Part shown: one piece after another, positions 23,488 through 31,619 of the stretch
Layout: each line of letters starts with the position of its first letter
Numbering within the stretch: position 1 is the stretch's first letter
Assembly: GCF_027531815.1 (NCBI RefSeq)
Contig: NZ_JAPZSK010000023.1
Span: 1 to 36,233, forward strand
Length of the DNA: 36,233 bases
Direction of reading: 5' to 3'
Source of the DNA: Gemmatimonas sp.
GTDB lineage: Bacteria > Gemmatimonadota > Gemmatimonadetes > Gemmatimonadales > Gemmatimonadaceae
Translations under genes and position numbers: made by a program
Notes under the pieces: model-generated
Databases searched by the model: none
Seen by the model: only the letters and a program-made list of their open reading frames with translations
Told to the model about the DNA's origin: nothing

Positions 23488-24213
23488 ATGTACCCGAATG
23501 GTTTGTTGCTCACGCTCGCCGTCAGGGCGAGCCCGCAGGCTCACGACGGCACGCTGCCGTCCACGCTCGTCATCCCCAACCAGCTCCCCGCCGGCGCGGG
23601 CAGGCTGCACATCCAGCTCGCGGTGCAGGGGGTTGCCGCACCCACCCTCAACTCCCCCAACGCCGCGGTGCCGCACACGCCGGTGGTGTCGCCGGCCCCG
23701 GTGGAACCGGTGTTGGCGGCGGGTGCACCGCCCGTGTCGCGGGACTACGACACCCCGGTTCCGCAGGACGAGTCGACGGCGGAGCCCATCGTCGTGACGG
23801 CCATCGCGCTGACCCCGGAGCTCGAGGAGTTCGTCATCGACCGCGTCGCGGAGGACATCGACGAGGCCATCGATAACCTGCGTGATGAAACGCTTCCCTC
23901 CATGATCGACGAATGCGTCGAACAGAAGGTCAGCGAGGCGATGTACGAGCACGCCGAAACGCTGGAGAGCCTCGAGTCACGAATCGATGATCTTGAAGAG
24001 CGGGAGGCCGGCATTGACGAGGACACGTTCGAGGACCTGCGACTCGACGTGCTCACGCTCACTGGACGGGTCGATCAGCTGAACGTCCTCCGCGACACCA
24101 TCGCCGAGCTCACCGCGACGTGCGCGGCGTTGACGGCACGGGTCGCACAGCTCGAACACGCCGCTTGCGGTACCCCTCGCGATGGCGAGACCGTCGTCGA
24201 GGAAGAGGGGTAA
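23488..24213 (+). CDS. Acidic coiled-coil protein (unknown)
   Basis: This 241-aa protein starts at ATG 23488 with a strong AGGAGG 5 nt upstream; a TTG one codon earlier is too close to it. Residues ~1-55 are mixed and beta-like, ~55-100 are a Pro/Ala/Val linker, and ~105-230 are a long acidic coiled coil (LEEFVIDRVAEDIDEAID, then LESLESRIDDLEER and LTARVAQLEH). It is strongly acidic, in contrast to the Lys/Arg-rich tails of the 149-aa and 282-aa proteins, and might bind them. It has its own promoter candidate and ends the plus-strand module; a hairpin follows at 24264. No family is recognised and function is unknown. Confidence 0.7.
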   Translation: MYPNGLLLTLAVRASPQAHDGTLPSTLVIPNQLPAGAGRLHIQLAVQGVAAPTLNSPNAAVPHTPVVSPAPVEPVLAAGAPPVSRDYDTPVPQDESTAEPIVVTAIALTPELEEFVIDRVAEDIDEAIDNLRDETLPSMIDECVEQKVSEAMYEHAETLESLESRIDDLEEREAGIDEDTFEDLRLDVLTLTGRVDQLNVLRDTIAELTATCAALTARVAQLEHAACGTPRDGETVVEEEG

Positions 24214-24263
24214 TCACGCGGAGGTCGCCCCCTCGACCTCGCCACCCGACTCTGATCGCGTTG

Positions 24264-24299
24264 CAGCCCCTGGTCCACCGTGCGGTGGGTCAGGGGCTG
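24264..24299. terminator. Long hairpin after the coiled-coil gene (probable bidirectional terminator)
   Basis: CAGCCCCTG (24264-24272) pairs with CAGGGGCTG (24291-24299), and CCACC pairs with GGTGG inside, giving a nearly continuous stem around a small loop. It lies 51 bp after the stop at 24213 and overlaps the stop of the minus-strand gene fragment (24290), so it may serve both directions. No T-run is present. Confidence 0.6.
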
Positions 24300-24490
24300 T
24301 GTCGTACGCGTGGCAACGGTACAGGGCGGTCCGCCATCGACCACGTATCCACCAGCTCTACGCCAGCGGCGCGATACCGGGCGAAAACGTCCTGGCCGTC
24401 CCACCCTGAGGGCATCTTGGCGCGCAGCCCCGCTGCGTTGAGGGCCTGGTCCTCTTCGACCGTGACCACGGCGCCCACGCCGAGGAACTA
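24290..24490 (-). pseudogene. 3'-end fragment of a homologue of the gene at 26337-26825
   Basis: In the minus frame ending at 24290 the peptide GAVVTVEEDQALNAAGLRAK, followed by MPSGWDGQDVFARYRAAG and VELVDTW, matches the C-terminal third of the 162-aa protein encoded at 26337-26825 (about 85-90% by eye). A TAG stop at 24490-24488 lies just upstream in frame, so only ~65 codons remain. At DNA level 24418-24480 is 100% identical to 26468-26530. Similarity is weaker but continues past the stop, and it ends sharply at 24480. This is a gene remnant or attachment-like duplicate, not an expressed gene. Confidence 0.8.
24418..24480 (+). repeat. 63-bp direct repeat, copy 1
   Basis: Identical at every base to 26468-26530 and in the same orientation, 2,050 bp apart. 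Identity stops abruptly at 24481/26531, while to the left it decays to roughly 75-85%. It is part of the coding sequence for the C-terminus of the hypothetical gene. Confidence 0.9.
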
Positions 24491-24755
24491 GACGCACCAA
24501 GTCCCCCCTTCGACTTCGGCCGATTCTCCAGTTGAACCATGATATGCAGTGATGCGGGACAACCAAAGAAATGGCGAGAATCAATCAGCAATAGGCGACC
24601 TTACTAAGCTAACTGCGCCCCTTCCCACCGACGTGGGTCGATTGCATCCTCTCCGCTTCGTACTCGTGGACGTACCAGCTTTCCGTGGATAGACGGGCAC
24701 CGGTTACCGCGCGGTCCACTCTGCTCAAAGCATAAGACCGGCTCTGGCGAACAAA

Positions 24756-26042
24756 TCAACTAGAGCGACTTTTCTTAGCTTGTTGGGCTAGCATCCACCT
24801 GGTAAATCGACCGGTCTCATCCTCCCCTGCAACCCAACCATGCGGAGGAGAAACGCCTACGCGGCACTTGTGAGTCAACAGCCGAAGAATCCCATCTAAC
24901 CCGAGCAACGCCAAGCCGTGACGACGGAGGTAGTCAAGTGAAGCGGGAAGTCCCTCCTCCATCTCTGCAGAATAATCAGCCCAAAATGAATCGCTATTCG
25001 TATCGACGCTGCCAGCAATGCAGAGATAATTCATAAGTGTTGCTTCTGTGCTCGATAAGAATACGGGCTCCCACTCTACCATCGACGGAAGATTCTTGAG
25101 TGTCTTCGCGGAGAACTTGGTATACCGGTAACCCCATCCGAGATTGCCATCACGTTCTACAGTTTTCGCAAAGAGCAGTGGGCAGAGGTGTTCGTCGTCG
25201 AGATCTGCGCCAAAGACTCGACTGTCCACGAGGCCGCGAGCTGACAGTCGCGTCCAGATCACCTCAAGAAGCGCACGCACTCCGACGTTTCTGGCAGAAG
25301 CAATGAGCAGCCATTCGTCTGAGTTCTCGGTGTGGGCCGCATATGGCATCGCATTAAGCTTCACCAGAGCATTGTCCCCGCAAACTACGAGGGAAGGGAA
25401 GTTTGACGGGCCGAGGCTCGGAGTGGCTCCGCTCTTTAGCCGCTCCTCTAGGTGCTTAATAAGGCCGTCCCGAAGTGTCTTCTCTGTCCGGAAGCCCTCG
25501 TATCCAAAAACGATGCGTGCGGGAAGCGCTACATCGTAAGCTATGTTGAGCGCCATTGATGCGAGGGCCGCGGGCAGTGAACCAATTCCGTCAGCCACTG
25601 GGAATTCGATCTGCGATATCATCCGGAATGCACTTAGGAACTCCGTCGAAGGAACCGAAGTAAGTAGGTCCTCATGTCGTAGGCTTTCGAGATTCTCGAA
25701 CGCGTCCGATAACTCACCGCTGTAGAGCGACTTCTTGACCTCGACAACAGCGACTACCTGAGCGAAAGGATATATGAAGTGGTCGATATACGGCGTCTTA
25801 TGGCCATCGCCGATAACCAGCATCACGTCGATTTGCCGAGAGAGCGTGCCGTTGGGCAGGCTCACGTGTCCCGTTACGACCCGAAGGTCGAGTCCCTTAA
25901 ATAGAGAAAGGTTAAGGAGGTGACGAGTCAGCCCCTCGTACATGCTCCCAATGACGACTGGATGGTCAATTTTATGTGCAGCGAGTGCGGCACCTTCCTT
26001 TTCACGAATCTCCTCCAAGAGATCGGCAATGGTATTGATCAC
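24756..26042 (-). CDS. DUF6602-like putative PD-(D/E)XK nuclease
   Basis: This 428-aa protein probably acts as a stand-alone nuclease. The N-terminal ~130 residues have VIGSMYEGLTRHLL, then RQIDVMLVIGDG and, after ~25 residues, VVAVVEVKKSL. The D in QIDV and the ExK in VEVKK form a PD-(D/E)XK-type active site, as I recall for the DUF6602 family. The C-terminal ~250 residues are unrecognised. The GTG start at 26042 is supported by GGAG 6 nt upstream. Base composition is clearly more A/T-rich than the transposition module to its left. It is the only gene inside a ~2-kb interval bounded by a 63-bp direct repeat, so it looks like acquired cargo. A palindrome at 26097-26113 lies in its upstream region. 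Confidence 0.7.
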   Translation of the reverse strand: MINTIADLLEEIREKEGAALAAHKIDHPVVIGSMYEGLTRHLLNLSLFKGLDLRVVTGHVSLPNGTLSRQIDVMLVIGDGHKTPYIDHFIYPFAQVVAVVEVKKSLYSGELSDAFENLESLRHEDLLTSVPSTEFLSAFRMISQIEFPVADGIGSLPAALASMALNIAYDVALPARIVFGYEGFRTEKTLRDGLIKHLEERLKSGATPSLGPSNFPSLVVCGDNALVKLNAMPYAAHTENSDEWLLIASARNVGVRALLEVIWTRLSARGLVDSRVFGADLDDEHLCPLLFAKTVERDGNLGWGYRYTKFSAKTLKNLPSMVEWEPVFLSSTEATLMNYLCIAGSVDTNSDSFWADYSAEMEEGLPASLDYLRRHGLALLGLDGILRLLTHKCRVGVSPPHGWVAGEDETGRFTRWMLAQQAKKSRSS

Positions 26043-26067
26043 GCGGTGCTCCTAGATTTTTGCATCT

Positions 26068-26113
26068 GGGCGGCCTGAACCGCCCGGTGGATTGGGGAAC
26101 AACTTAGTTGTTC
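26068..26113. promoter_or_regulatory. Hairpin and palindrome upstream of the DUF6602-like gene
   Basis: GGGCGG/CCGCCC forms a 6-bp stem (26068-26085). GAACAACT-T-AGTTGTTC is a perfect 17-bp palindrome (26097-26113). They lie 26-71 bp upstream of the GTG start at 26042. The palindrome suits a dimeric repressor site. The hairpin contains TGAACCGCC, like the IS3 tip, so an IS relic is an alternative. The remaining ~220 bp up to 26336 hold no gene I can support. Confidence 0.45.
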
Positions 26114-26336
26114 TGAAGTGGCGTCTCGGTGCGGTAGCCGAAGACGTCGTGGCTGAATAGTGCCTCTACTGCCCTTGAGTTTGAGCCGACCCACCTCGCG
26201 CACGGGTTTGCGTTCAGGCTTCTAGGTGGTCGCCAGAAACTTCACCTCGCTCTGGTTGACTTTCTACTGGCAGCACAGCGCTAACACAAAGTCGGAGTCG
26301 TGGAGAACCCGGATGTTCGCGTTGTGCGCGAGTGGG

Positions 26337-26825
26337 TCAAGTGCTGTGTCGAACCCGAGGTAACGGTGCGGGACGGTCTGCCGAAGACTGCCACGTATCC
26401 ACCAGCTCAACCCCGGCCGCCCGGTAGCGGGCAAACACGTCCCCGCCATCCCAACCTGTTGGCATCCTGGCGCGCAGCCCCGCTGCGTTGAGGGCCTGGT
26501 CCTCTTCGACCGTGACCACGGCGCCCACGCAGAAGTCGAGGATGCGTCGTACGTCCTCGTCCGATGGCGCAGGCTCGCCAAGCAGCAGTCCAATGAGCAC
26601 GCGACGCGGCACCGAATGCTCGTGTTGCAAGTCGGTGCGCTGTGCGATGGCCCGCGTGCTCCAGTACCGACATCCCTCGTATTTGCCGTCAAATTCCGAC
26701 AGCGTCCAGCAAATATTGTCGAGCAACGCGTATTTCGATCCGTACGTGAGGCTCGAGCCAATGGCAATGACGGCATCGCGCATCAATTGCTCGCGGTCAC
26801 GCTGACGAGAGGGCCTTTTTCTCAT
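26337..26825 (-). CDS. Conserved hypothetical protein (3' end duplicated at 24290-24490)
   Basis: This 162-aa protein has no assigned function that I know. The start ATG 26825 begins MRKRPSRQRDREQLMRDAV; the frame is open further upstream but without a better ribosome binding site. Visible features are a basic N-terminus, a central HEHSVPRRVLIGLLLG segment, and a C-terminal GWDGGDVFARYRAAGVELVD. No catalytic motif is certain. It follows the 420-aa gene on the same strand after 105 bp and may be co-transcribed with it. Its last ~65 codons are repeated 2 kb away, with a 63-bp perfect block, which points to insertion or recombination at its 3' end. The present C-terminus may therefore be a replacement supplied by the cassette. 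Confidence 0.65.
   Translation of the reverse strand: MRKRPSRQRDREQLMRDAVIAIGSSLTYGSKYALLDNICWTLSEFDGKYEGCRYWSTRAIAQRTDLQHEHSVPRRVLIGLLLGEPAPSDEDVRRILDFCVGAVVTVEEDQALNAAGLRARMPTGWDGGDVFARYRAAGVELVDTWQSSADRPAPLPRVRHST
26468..26530 (+). repeat. 63-bp direct repeat, copy 2
   Basis: Second copy of the sequence at 24418-24480, inside the intact gene at 26337-26825. The interval between the copies holds the DUF6602-like gene. Confidence 0.9.
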
Positions 26826-26930
26826 TGGAGTTCGTGGAAATTGACGGTGGCACCGGAGCGCGCGTCGTGTGAATCGTGGACGTCTGTGCGCAATGATAGG
26901 GCGCGCGTACGACAGTCGCACGATTTCCAC

Positions 26931-28193
26931 CTACTCATCAGGCGCTCGCCACGCGGCGAACCGACGCAGGACGTCGGTGCCGCCCAATAGCTCGCGGGCT
27001 TGCGACAGGCGCGAACGAACTGCGGCCTGCTCCTCCTCCGGAAGCGCACCGGCTCGGCGCTGCAGGTCCTCAAGGAAATCCTCGCGAGCCTTCGCGACGG
27101 CCCAGGCCTCGATGATCTTGGCCAGCTGTTCGCGGCTCTCCACGATCTGCCGTTCGCGACGACGCTGCGCCTCTTCTCGCGCCCATATCGCCTGCTTGCG
27201 CTCCCACTCGATACGCGCCGCCTCCGCCCGGGTGTGCCCCTCCTTCACGAGCTCCACCAGCACCGGGGCTGCCGCCTCGAGACCGCGCACGATGGCGGGG
27301 ATCATGTCGACCAACGTGCGTCCACTCGTTTCCTCCCACTGCTGCTCCCACTTTGCCACATGGTACGGTGACGACGCACGCAGGCACAGCCGGCCTGATG
27401 CGAGCTCCTTGTGCGTCGTCCAGGATGCGGCGCCATACCCGCCTCGTTTCGGCGGCGCGAGCTTGGCGACCGGCACATACTCGCCGTTGAGGTAGCGCAC
27501 CTCGGTGTTCTCGCTCTGCTCGTAGATAGTGAGCCCTATGGCCACGGTGCCAATGAAAGCCACGGTTGGCCGGTCGGGCGCCCATTTGCTGTGATACGCG
27601 TCGTACCCATCCCGGCGCTTGGGCGGGTTCTTGCGCTCCTCCAGCGCTGGTCGGTACAACTCCTCGCCAGCTCGGGCAATGGCCACGGGATACCCGCGCG
27701 CCTCGAGTGCGCGGTAGAGTGTCGAGCTGACGGTCAGCGCGCGGTCGAGTATTTCCGGCGAGACATACAGATCCGGCAGGGCGCGACGAAATGGCCGAAG
27801 GTGGCCGCTGTCCGCGGCGCGTCGGGAATTGAGAAAGTCCTGCTTGACGTTGGCGACCACGGGGTGCGGGCCATCCGTGGGGATGGTCGATTTGACCTTC
27901 GTTCGGCGCCGTCGTTCAGGGGCGACAGGTAGCGCTCGCCGTTCACGACGGAGGGCCTGCCCGCGGGTCCATTCGACGGCGTCTCCGGGATTCGCCGGCG
28001 GGAGCGGCGGCCGCTTCGGGGCCTTGTTGACCGCCAGCTTCGCCCAGTACCCGCGAGCAGGGCGCGGGATGTTCATCTCCGTGCACACGCGAGCGAGAAA
28101 GCTTGAGGAGACACCGTAACGGGCAGCGACCGCAACCGCGGGTTCAGTCCAGATCTCCTCGTACAGGGTTTCACGAGTGACAGGGAAAGGCAT
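26931..28193 (-). CDS. Conserved hypothetical protein with N-terminal HTH
   Basis: This 420-aa protein starts at ATG 28193 (MPFPVTRETLYEEIWTEPA). The first ~60 residues form a helix-turn-helix followed by MNIPRPARGYWAKL. I recall this RETLYEEIWSEP...GYWAK block from many uncharacterised bacterial proteins, but not with a known function. The middle has a beta-rich region (PTVAFIGTVAIGLTIYEQ), and residues ~300-390 form a long charged helix or coiled coil (EAARIEWERKQAIW, REEAQRRRERQIV). No enzyme motif is evident. The gene is divergent from the SIR2 gene, with 125 bp between them. An in-frame extension to 28355 would overlap the SIR2 start and is less likely. Confidence 0.65.
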   Translation of the reverse strand: MPFPVTRETLYEEIWTEPAVAVAARYGVSSSFLARVCTEMNIPRPARGYWAKLAVNKAPKRPPLPPANPGDAVEWTRGQALRRERRALPVAPERRRRTKVKSTIPTDGPHPVVANVKQDFLNSRRAADSGHLRPFRRALPDLYVSPEILDRALTVSSTLYRALEARGYPVAIARAGEELYRPALEERKNPPKRRDGYDAYHSKWAPDRPTVAFIGTVAIGLTIYEQSENTEVRYLNGEYVPVAKLAPPKRGGYGAASWTTHKELASGRLCLRASSPYHVAKWEQQWEETSGRTLVDMIPAIVRGLEAAAPVLVELVKEGHTRAEAARIEWERKQAIWAREEAQRRRERQIVESREQLAKIIEAWAVAKAREDFLEDLQRRAGALPEEEQAAVRSRLSQARELLGGTDVLRRFAAWRAPDE

Positions 28194-28318
28194 AGGGTTG
28201 CATTGCCTCAGCGAGAGGGCAGAGCCGAAGTCGCGAATGTCTTTGCCAAGCAGTAGGATCACAAGGGGCAGATGAAGAAGAATGCCGAACGCTGTATTAC
28301 ACAAACCGGAGTTGGAGA

Positions 28319-29602
28319 ATGACCGAGCGTAAGGTTCTGGACGGCACGGCGCCAACGAAGACGAGCGGTGATGAAGTCCAGCGCAAGTTCTTTGGCCCCC
28401 GCGCTACTCAGTGGACCCCACTGGAGCTCCCGACGGATCTATCAGATGATCCAAATGAAGCGCAGCGCCAGATATCCGGAGTGAAGTTGGCGCAATCTGA
28501 GCTGAGCAACGCACTTCTCGCCTCTCTGCAGATGCCACACCTCGTAGTCTTGGCGGGAAGCGGTACATCCCTCGGCCCGAAGGTAAATGGGCCTTCAATG
28601 TCGGACCTTTGGGATCGCTGCGTAGGAGTTACGACGAAGAGTGAGAACGGGGAACTCGCGAGCACGACGCTCGCTGATCGAGTGATTAGCTCAATCGGCT
28701 ATTCCGTGGAGAGCCTTGGGAAGAACATCGAGGCTCTACTGTCTCGGTGTGAGTCGTTCCTGCAGCTCCACGACAGTGACGATGTAGCTCAGTTCGTTAA
28801 GGCGTCAAAGGAGACGATCTTAGAGGAATGCTCACGATTTGTCGCTGGTGGCGACCGCGATCAGCTGAAGGCGCATCTGACATTCCTGCATCGCCTGTCT
28901 CGAAGGCGCGTTCGCGACTCACGGCTGAAGGTGTTTACCACCAACTATGACGTGTGCTTCGAAGCCGCCGCCGGTCAGCAGGGCTTGGTGGTCATTGATG
29001 GGTTCTCCTTCACCCAGCCGAGGCGATTTGATGCGCGGTACTTCGCGATGGACATTGTACGACGCGGGAGCGCAGGAGATGAGCAGTCGAGCCTCCTGGA
29101 GGGGGTATTTCACCTCTACAAGCTTCATGGTTCTGTCACATGGGCGAGAAAGGCGAACGACACGATTGAGATAGTGGAGAAGACCAACGCAAGCGAGGCG
29201 TGTCTGATCTACCCAGCTCGAGGCAAGTACCAGCAGTCTTACGCGCAGCCGCACCTCGAACTCGTCTCGCAGTTCTTCTCAGTTCTTCGTCAGCCGAACA
29301 CGTGTCTGGTTGTCGTCGGATTTGGGTTCAATGATGACCACCTGTCAGAGCCAATTCTGGCCGCCGTTCGCTCCAATCCCCATTTCCGATTGATCGTGGT
29401 CAACCGCTCCGCTGAGAAGACTTCAGCAACGGGAAGCAATCGATACTGGAAAGCGTTCCTTGAGCTCGCCTCCACAGGTGAGGATGTTTGGATGATCAAT
29501 GCCGACTTTGAGCAGTTTGCAGAGCTGATCCCTGACCTAAAGGCCCTCACGCCCGCCCAGCGCCTCGCCCGTGATGTCCGTTTGATAGCGGAGGAGCAGT
29601 AA
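28319..29602 (+). CDS. SIR2-domain defence protein (SIR2-HerA/Nezha system)
   Basis: This 427-aa protein has the three SIR2 hallmarks: AGSGTS at 79-84 (NAD-binding loop), TTNYD at 207-211 (N209 in the conserved TNYD) and LHGS at 269-272 (H270 catalytic). These SIR2 proteins cleave NAD+ on infection, causing abortive defence, and some have nuclease activity with HerA. The ATG at 28319 is served by GGAG at 28308-28311 with 7-nt spacing. The HerA gene starts 2 nt after its stop, behind GGAGGAG, so they form a tight operon. Codon composition is less GC-biased than that of the Mu/Tn7-like module. Confidence 0.9.
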   Translation: MTERKVLDGTAPTKTSGDEVQRKFFGPRATQWTPLELPTDLSDDPNEAQRQISGVKLAQSELSNALLASLQMPHLVVLAGSGTSLGPKVNGPSMSDLWDRCVGVTTKSENGELASTTLADRVISSIGYSVESLGKNIEALLSRCESFLQLHDSDDVAQFVKASKETILEECSRFVAGGDRDQLKAHLTFLHRLSRRRVRDSRLKVFTTNYDVCFEAAAGQQGLVVIDGFSFTQPRRFDARYFAMDIVRRGSAGDEQSSLLEGVFHLYKLHGSVTWARKANDTIEIVEKTNASEACLIYPARGKYQQSYAQPHLELVSQFFSVLRQPNTCLVVVGFGFNDDHLSEPILAAVRSNPHFRLIVVNRSAEKTSATGSNRYWKAFLELASTGEDVWMINADFEQFAELIPDLKALTPAQRLARDVRLIAEEQ

Positions 29603-29604
29603 CG

Positions 29605-31344
29605 ATGTCTGGATCAAACGACGATCACGTTGATCTCGGTCTTCTCTCTCGTGAGCTCTTCATTGGAATGGTTGTCAGTATCAGTGCGACAGCCGTTCGC
29701 TTTACACTGCTTGGCGCGGTTGCAGCATCCGGGATGCACTTTCTGGGCAGCAGGTACGGCAAAGGGGAGGTCGGGGAGTATGTCCTAATTGAGGGACAGA
29801 CAGGGGTCACGCTGGGTCGCATCGTTGAAGTGCACTTGGCCGATTCTGATCGGAATGAGGCAGCCTCGATGGCCGGCAAGGAGCAACTGAGGGCCACTGC
29901 GACGGTCCAGCTACTAGGAACGGTGGCAATGGATTCGCTACGTGTAACCGCTGGGGTGGATCAGTATCCCCGTCTTAATGACCGCGTGTACAGCGCCCCC
30001 CTCAAATTTATCGCGCTGCTTCCCTCCTTCGCCCAAGTCGGCTCGAGCGAGTCGTCGGTGTCGCTGCGGCTCGGTTCGGTGGATCTAGGCAGCCAGTCCG
30101 AGGTTGAGGTTCGGCCCGAGACGCTCTTTGGCCGACATTGCGCAATTCTTGGGGCTACTGGCGGCGGGAAGAGCTGGACGACGGCGCGAATAATCGAAGA
30201 ATGTCTTCGCCATCGTCCGAAGATCATTCTGCTTGACGCCACCAGCGAGTACCGCGACTTCGCCGGAGCGGATGTCGAGCACCTCCACCTGGGAACGCCG
30301 GTCAAGAAGGGGGTCGGCTCAGCTCAGGCAACACTACCTCCGACATCATTTCTTGAGTCAGACTTCATCGCACTGTTCGAGCCCTCGGGGAAGGTGCAAG
30401 GACCTAAACTCCGTGAGGCTATCCGAAGCCTTCGGCTGATCAAGCTGCGGCCACAACTGGGCATCAGCGGCTATCTTGAGAAGCGCAATCGCTCCAAGAA
30501 AGACGTGGTAGAAGCGATGCAAGAGGAAGAAGTTGCCTCGAAGCTCGACGATCCTCGCCAGGCATTTGAAGTCTCTATGCTTGCACGCCAAGTCCTTCAC
30601 GAATGCGTCTGGCCGGATGCCAAGTTTCCGACGGACTTAACCAAGTGGGGTGACATCAACGATAGCGAAGTCTCGTACTGCCTGTCGCTGGTTACGCGAA
30701 TAAACGCCGTCCTCACGTCACCGGCATTCAGTTGCGTGTTCAGTCAGAATGGTCTATCCGTCACTGATGCCTTTCGCTCCTTTGTCACCGGAGGTTCGTC
30801 GCTTCTACGAGTGTGCCTTAGCGGCGTGGCCCACGAGTTTAAGGCGCGGGAGATCGTCGCAAACGCCTTGGGAAGATACCTGCTCGGTCTTGCTCGTGAG
30901 GGAGCCTTTGAGCAACGGCCAATCGTGGTTTTTGTTGATGAAGCTCACAACTTCTTGGGGCGCTCCATTGGCGGCGAGGATAGCTTCGCGAAGTTGGACT
31001 CATTCGAGTTGATTGCCAAAGAGGGACGAAAGTACGGACTTACAGTCTGCCTCGCGACTCAGCGACCGAGGGACGTGCCCGAGGGAGTTCTCAGTCAGAT
31101 GGGTTCCCTCATCGTACATCGCCTAACAAATGACCGCGACAGGGAGGTGGTCGAGCGGGCTTGCGGAGAAATCGACCGATCCTCAGCGGCATTCCTGCCA
31201 GCACTAAAGCCTGGCGAAGCTGCTATCATTGGCGTGGATTTCCCGATTCCTCTCACGATTTCGGTGCGTCCGCCCACGGTTCGGCCTCGCTCGGATAGTC
31301 CTGACTATCAGCGAACTTGGGCTGGTATTCATGACACGGGCTGA
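29605..31344 (+). CDS. herA: HerA-like hexameric ATPase/translocase (partner of SIR2)
   Basis: This 579-aa protein has a HAS-barrel-like N-terminus (~10-150, with GEYVLIEGQTGVTLGRIVEV). It has Walker A GATGGGKS at 183-190, Walker B VVFVDEAHNFLG with D445-E446, and the downstream GRKYGLTVCLATQRPRDVP typical of HerA/FtsK-type motors. HerA forms a hexamer that assembles with SIR2 in the known SIR2-HerA antiphage complex. No separate NurA gene is present, in line with the SIR2 partner replacing it. The start is supported by GGAGGAG. A GC hairpin follows at 31384. Confidence 0.92.
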   Translation: MSGSNDDHVDLGLLSRELFIGMVVSISATAVRFTLLGAVAASGMHFLGSRYGKGEVGEYVLIEGQTGVTLGRIVEVHLADSDRNEAASMAGKEQLRATATVQLLGTVAMDSLRVTAGVDQYPRLNDRVYSAPLKFIALLPSFAQVGSSESSVSLRLGSVDLGSQSEVEVRPETLFGRHCAILGATGGGKSWTTARIIEECLRHRPKIILLDATSEYRDFAGADVEHLHLGTPVKKGVGSAQATLPPTSFLESDFIALFEPSGKVQGPKLREAIRSLRLIKLRPQLGISGYLEKRNRSKKDVVEAMQEEEVASKLDDPRQAFEVSMLARQVLHECVWPDAKFPTDLTKWGDINDSEVSYCLSLVTRINAVLTSPAFSCVFSQNGLSVTDAFRSFVTGGSSLLRVCLSGVAHEFKAREIVANALGRYLLGLAREGAFEQRPIVVFVDEAHNFLGRSIGGEDSFAKLDSFELIAKEGRKYGLTVCLATQRPRDVPEGVLSQMGSLIVHRLTNDRDREVVERACGEIDRSSAAFLPALKPGEAAIIGVDFPIPLTISVRPPTVRPRSDSPDYQRTWAGIHDTG

Positions 31345-31383
31345 TGTCGCATCTTCTTGCTGGGAGAATTCGTCAACGGCTCC

Positions 31384-31418
31384 GCGCGCGGGCAGGCATC
31401 TCAGGATTGCCCGCGCGG
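31384..31418. terminator. GC hairpin between convergent herA and the Mrr-STAND gene
   Basis: CGCGCGGGCA (31385-31394) and TGCCCGCGCG (31408-31417) form a perfect 10-bp stem with a 13-nt loop, 40 bp after the herA stop. There is no T-run. The rest of 31345-31619 shows no gene. Confidence 0.6.
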
Positions 31419-31619
31419 TTAACGCGCCTTGTGGTGGCGGATGTCGGGCAGGATCGTCCGTCCCCGACTACCGCGGTTACTACAGCTAACGTCCGATCAG
31501 ATATGGGCGGTTGACTGATCGTTGGATCCACTGACTCGTAGGACATTGACGCTCGCGAGCGTAACGTGGAAGTATATTCGTCGCAGCACACAGTTGACCG
31601 ACGCGCCTTGATCCGCAGT

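Noticed and set aside
15134-24213. Prophage or CAST (CRISPR-guided transposon) interpretation
   Set aside because: No capsid, tail, terminase, portal, Cas gene or repeat-spacer array is visible on either strand.
24075-24584. 169-aa minus-strand ORF
   Set aside because: Spans a terminator hairpin, the end of the coiled-coil gene and the gene remnant in a different frame; not coding.
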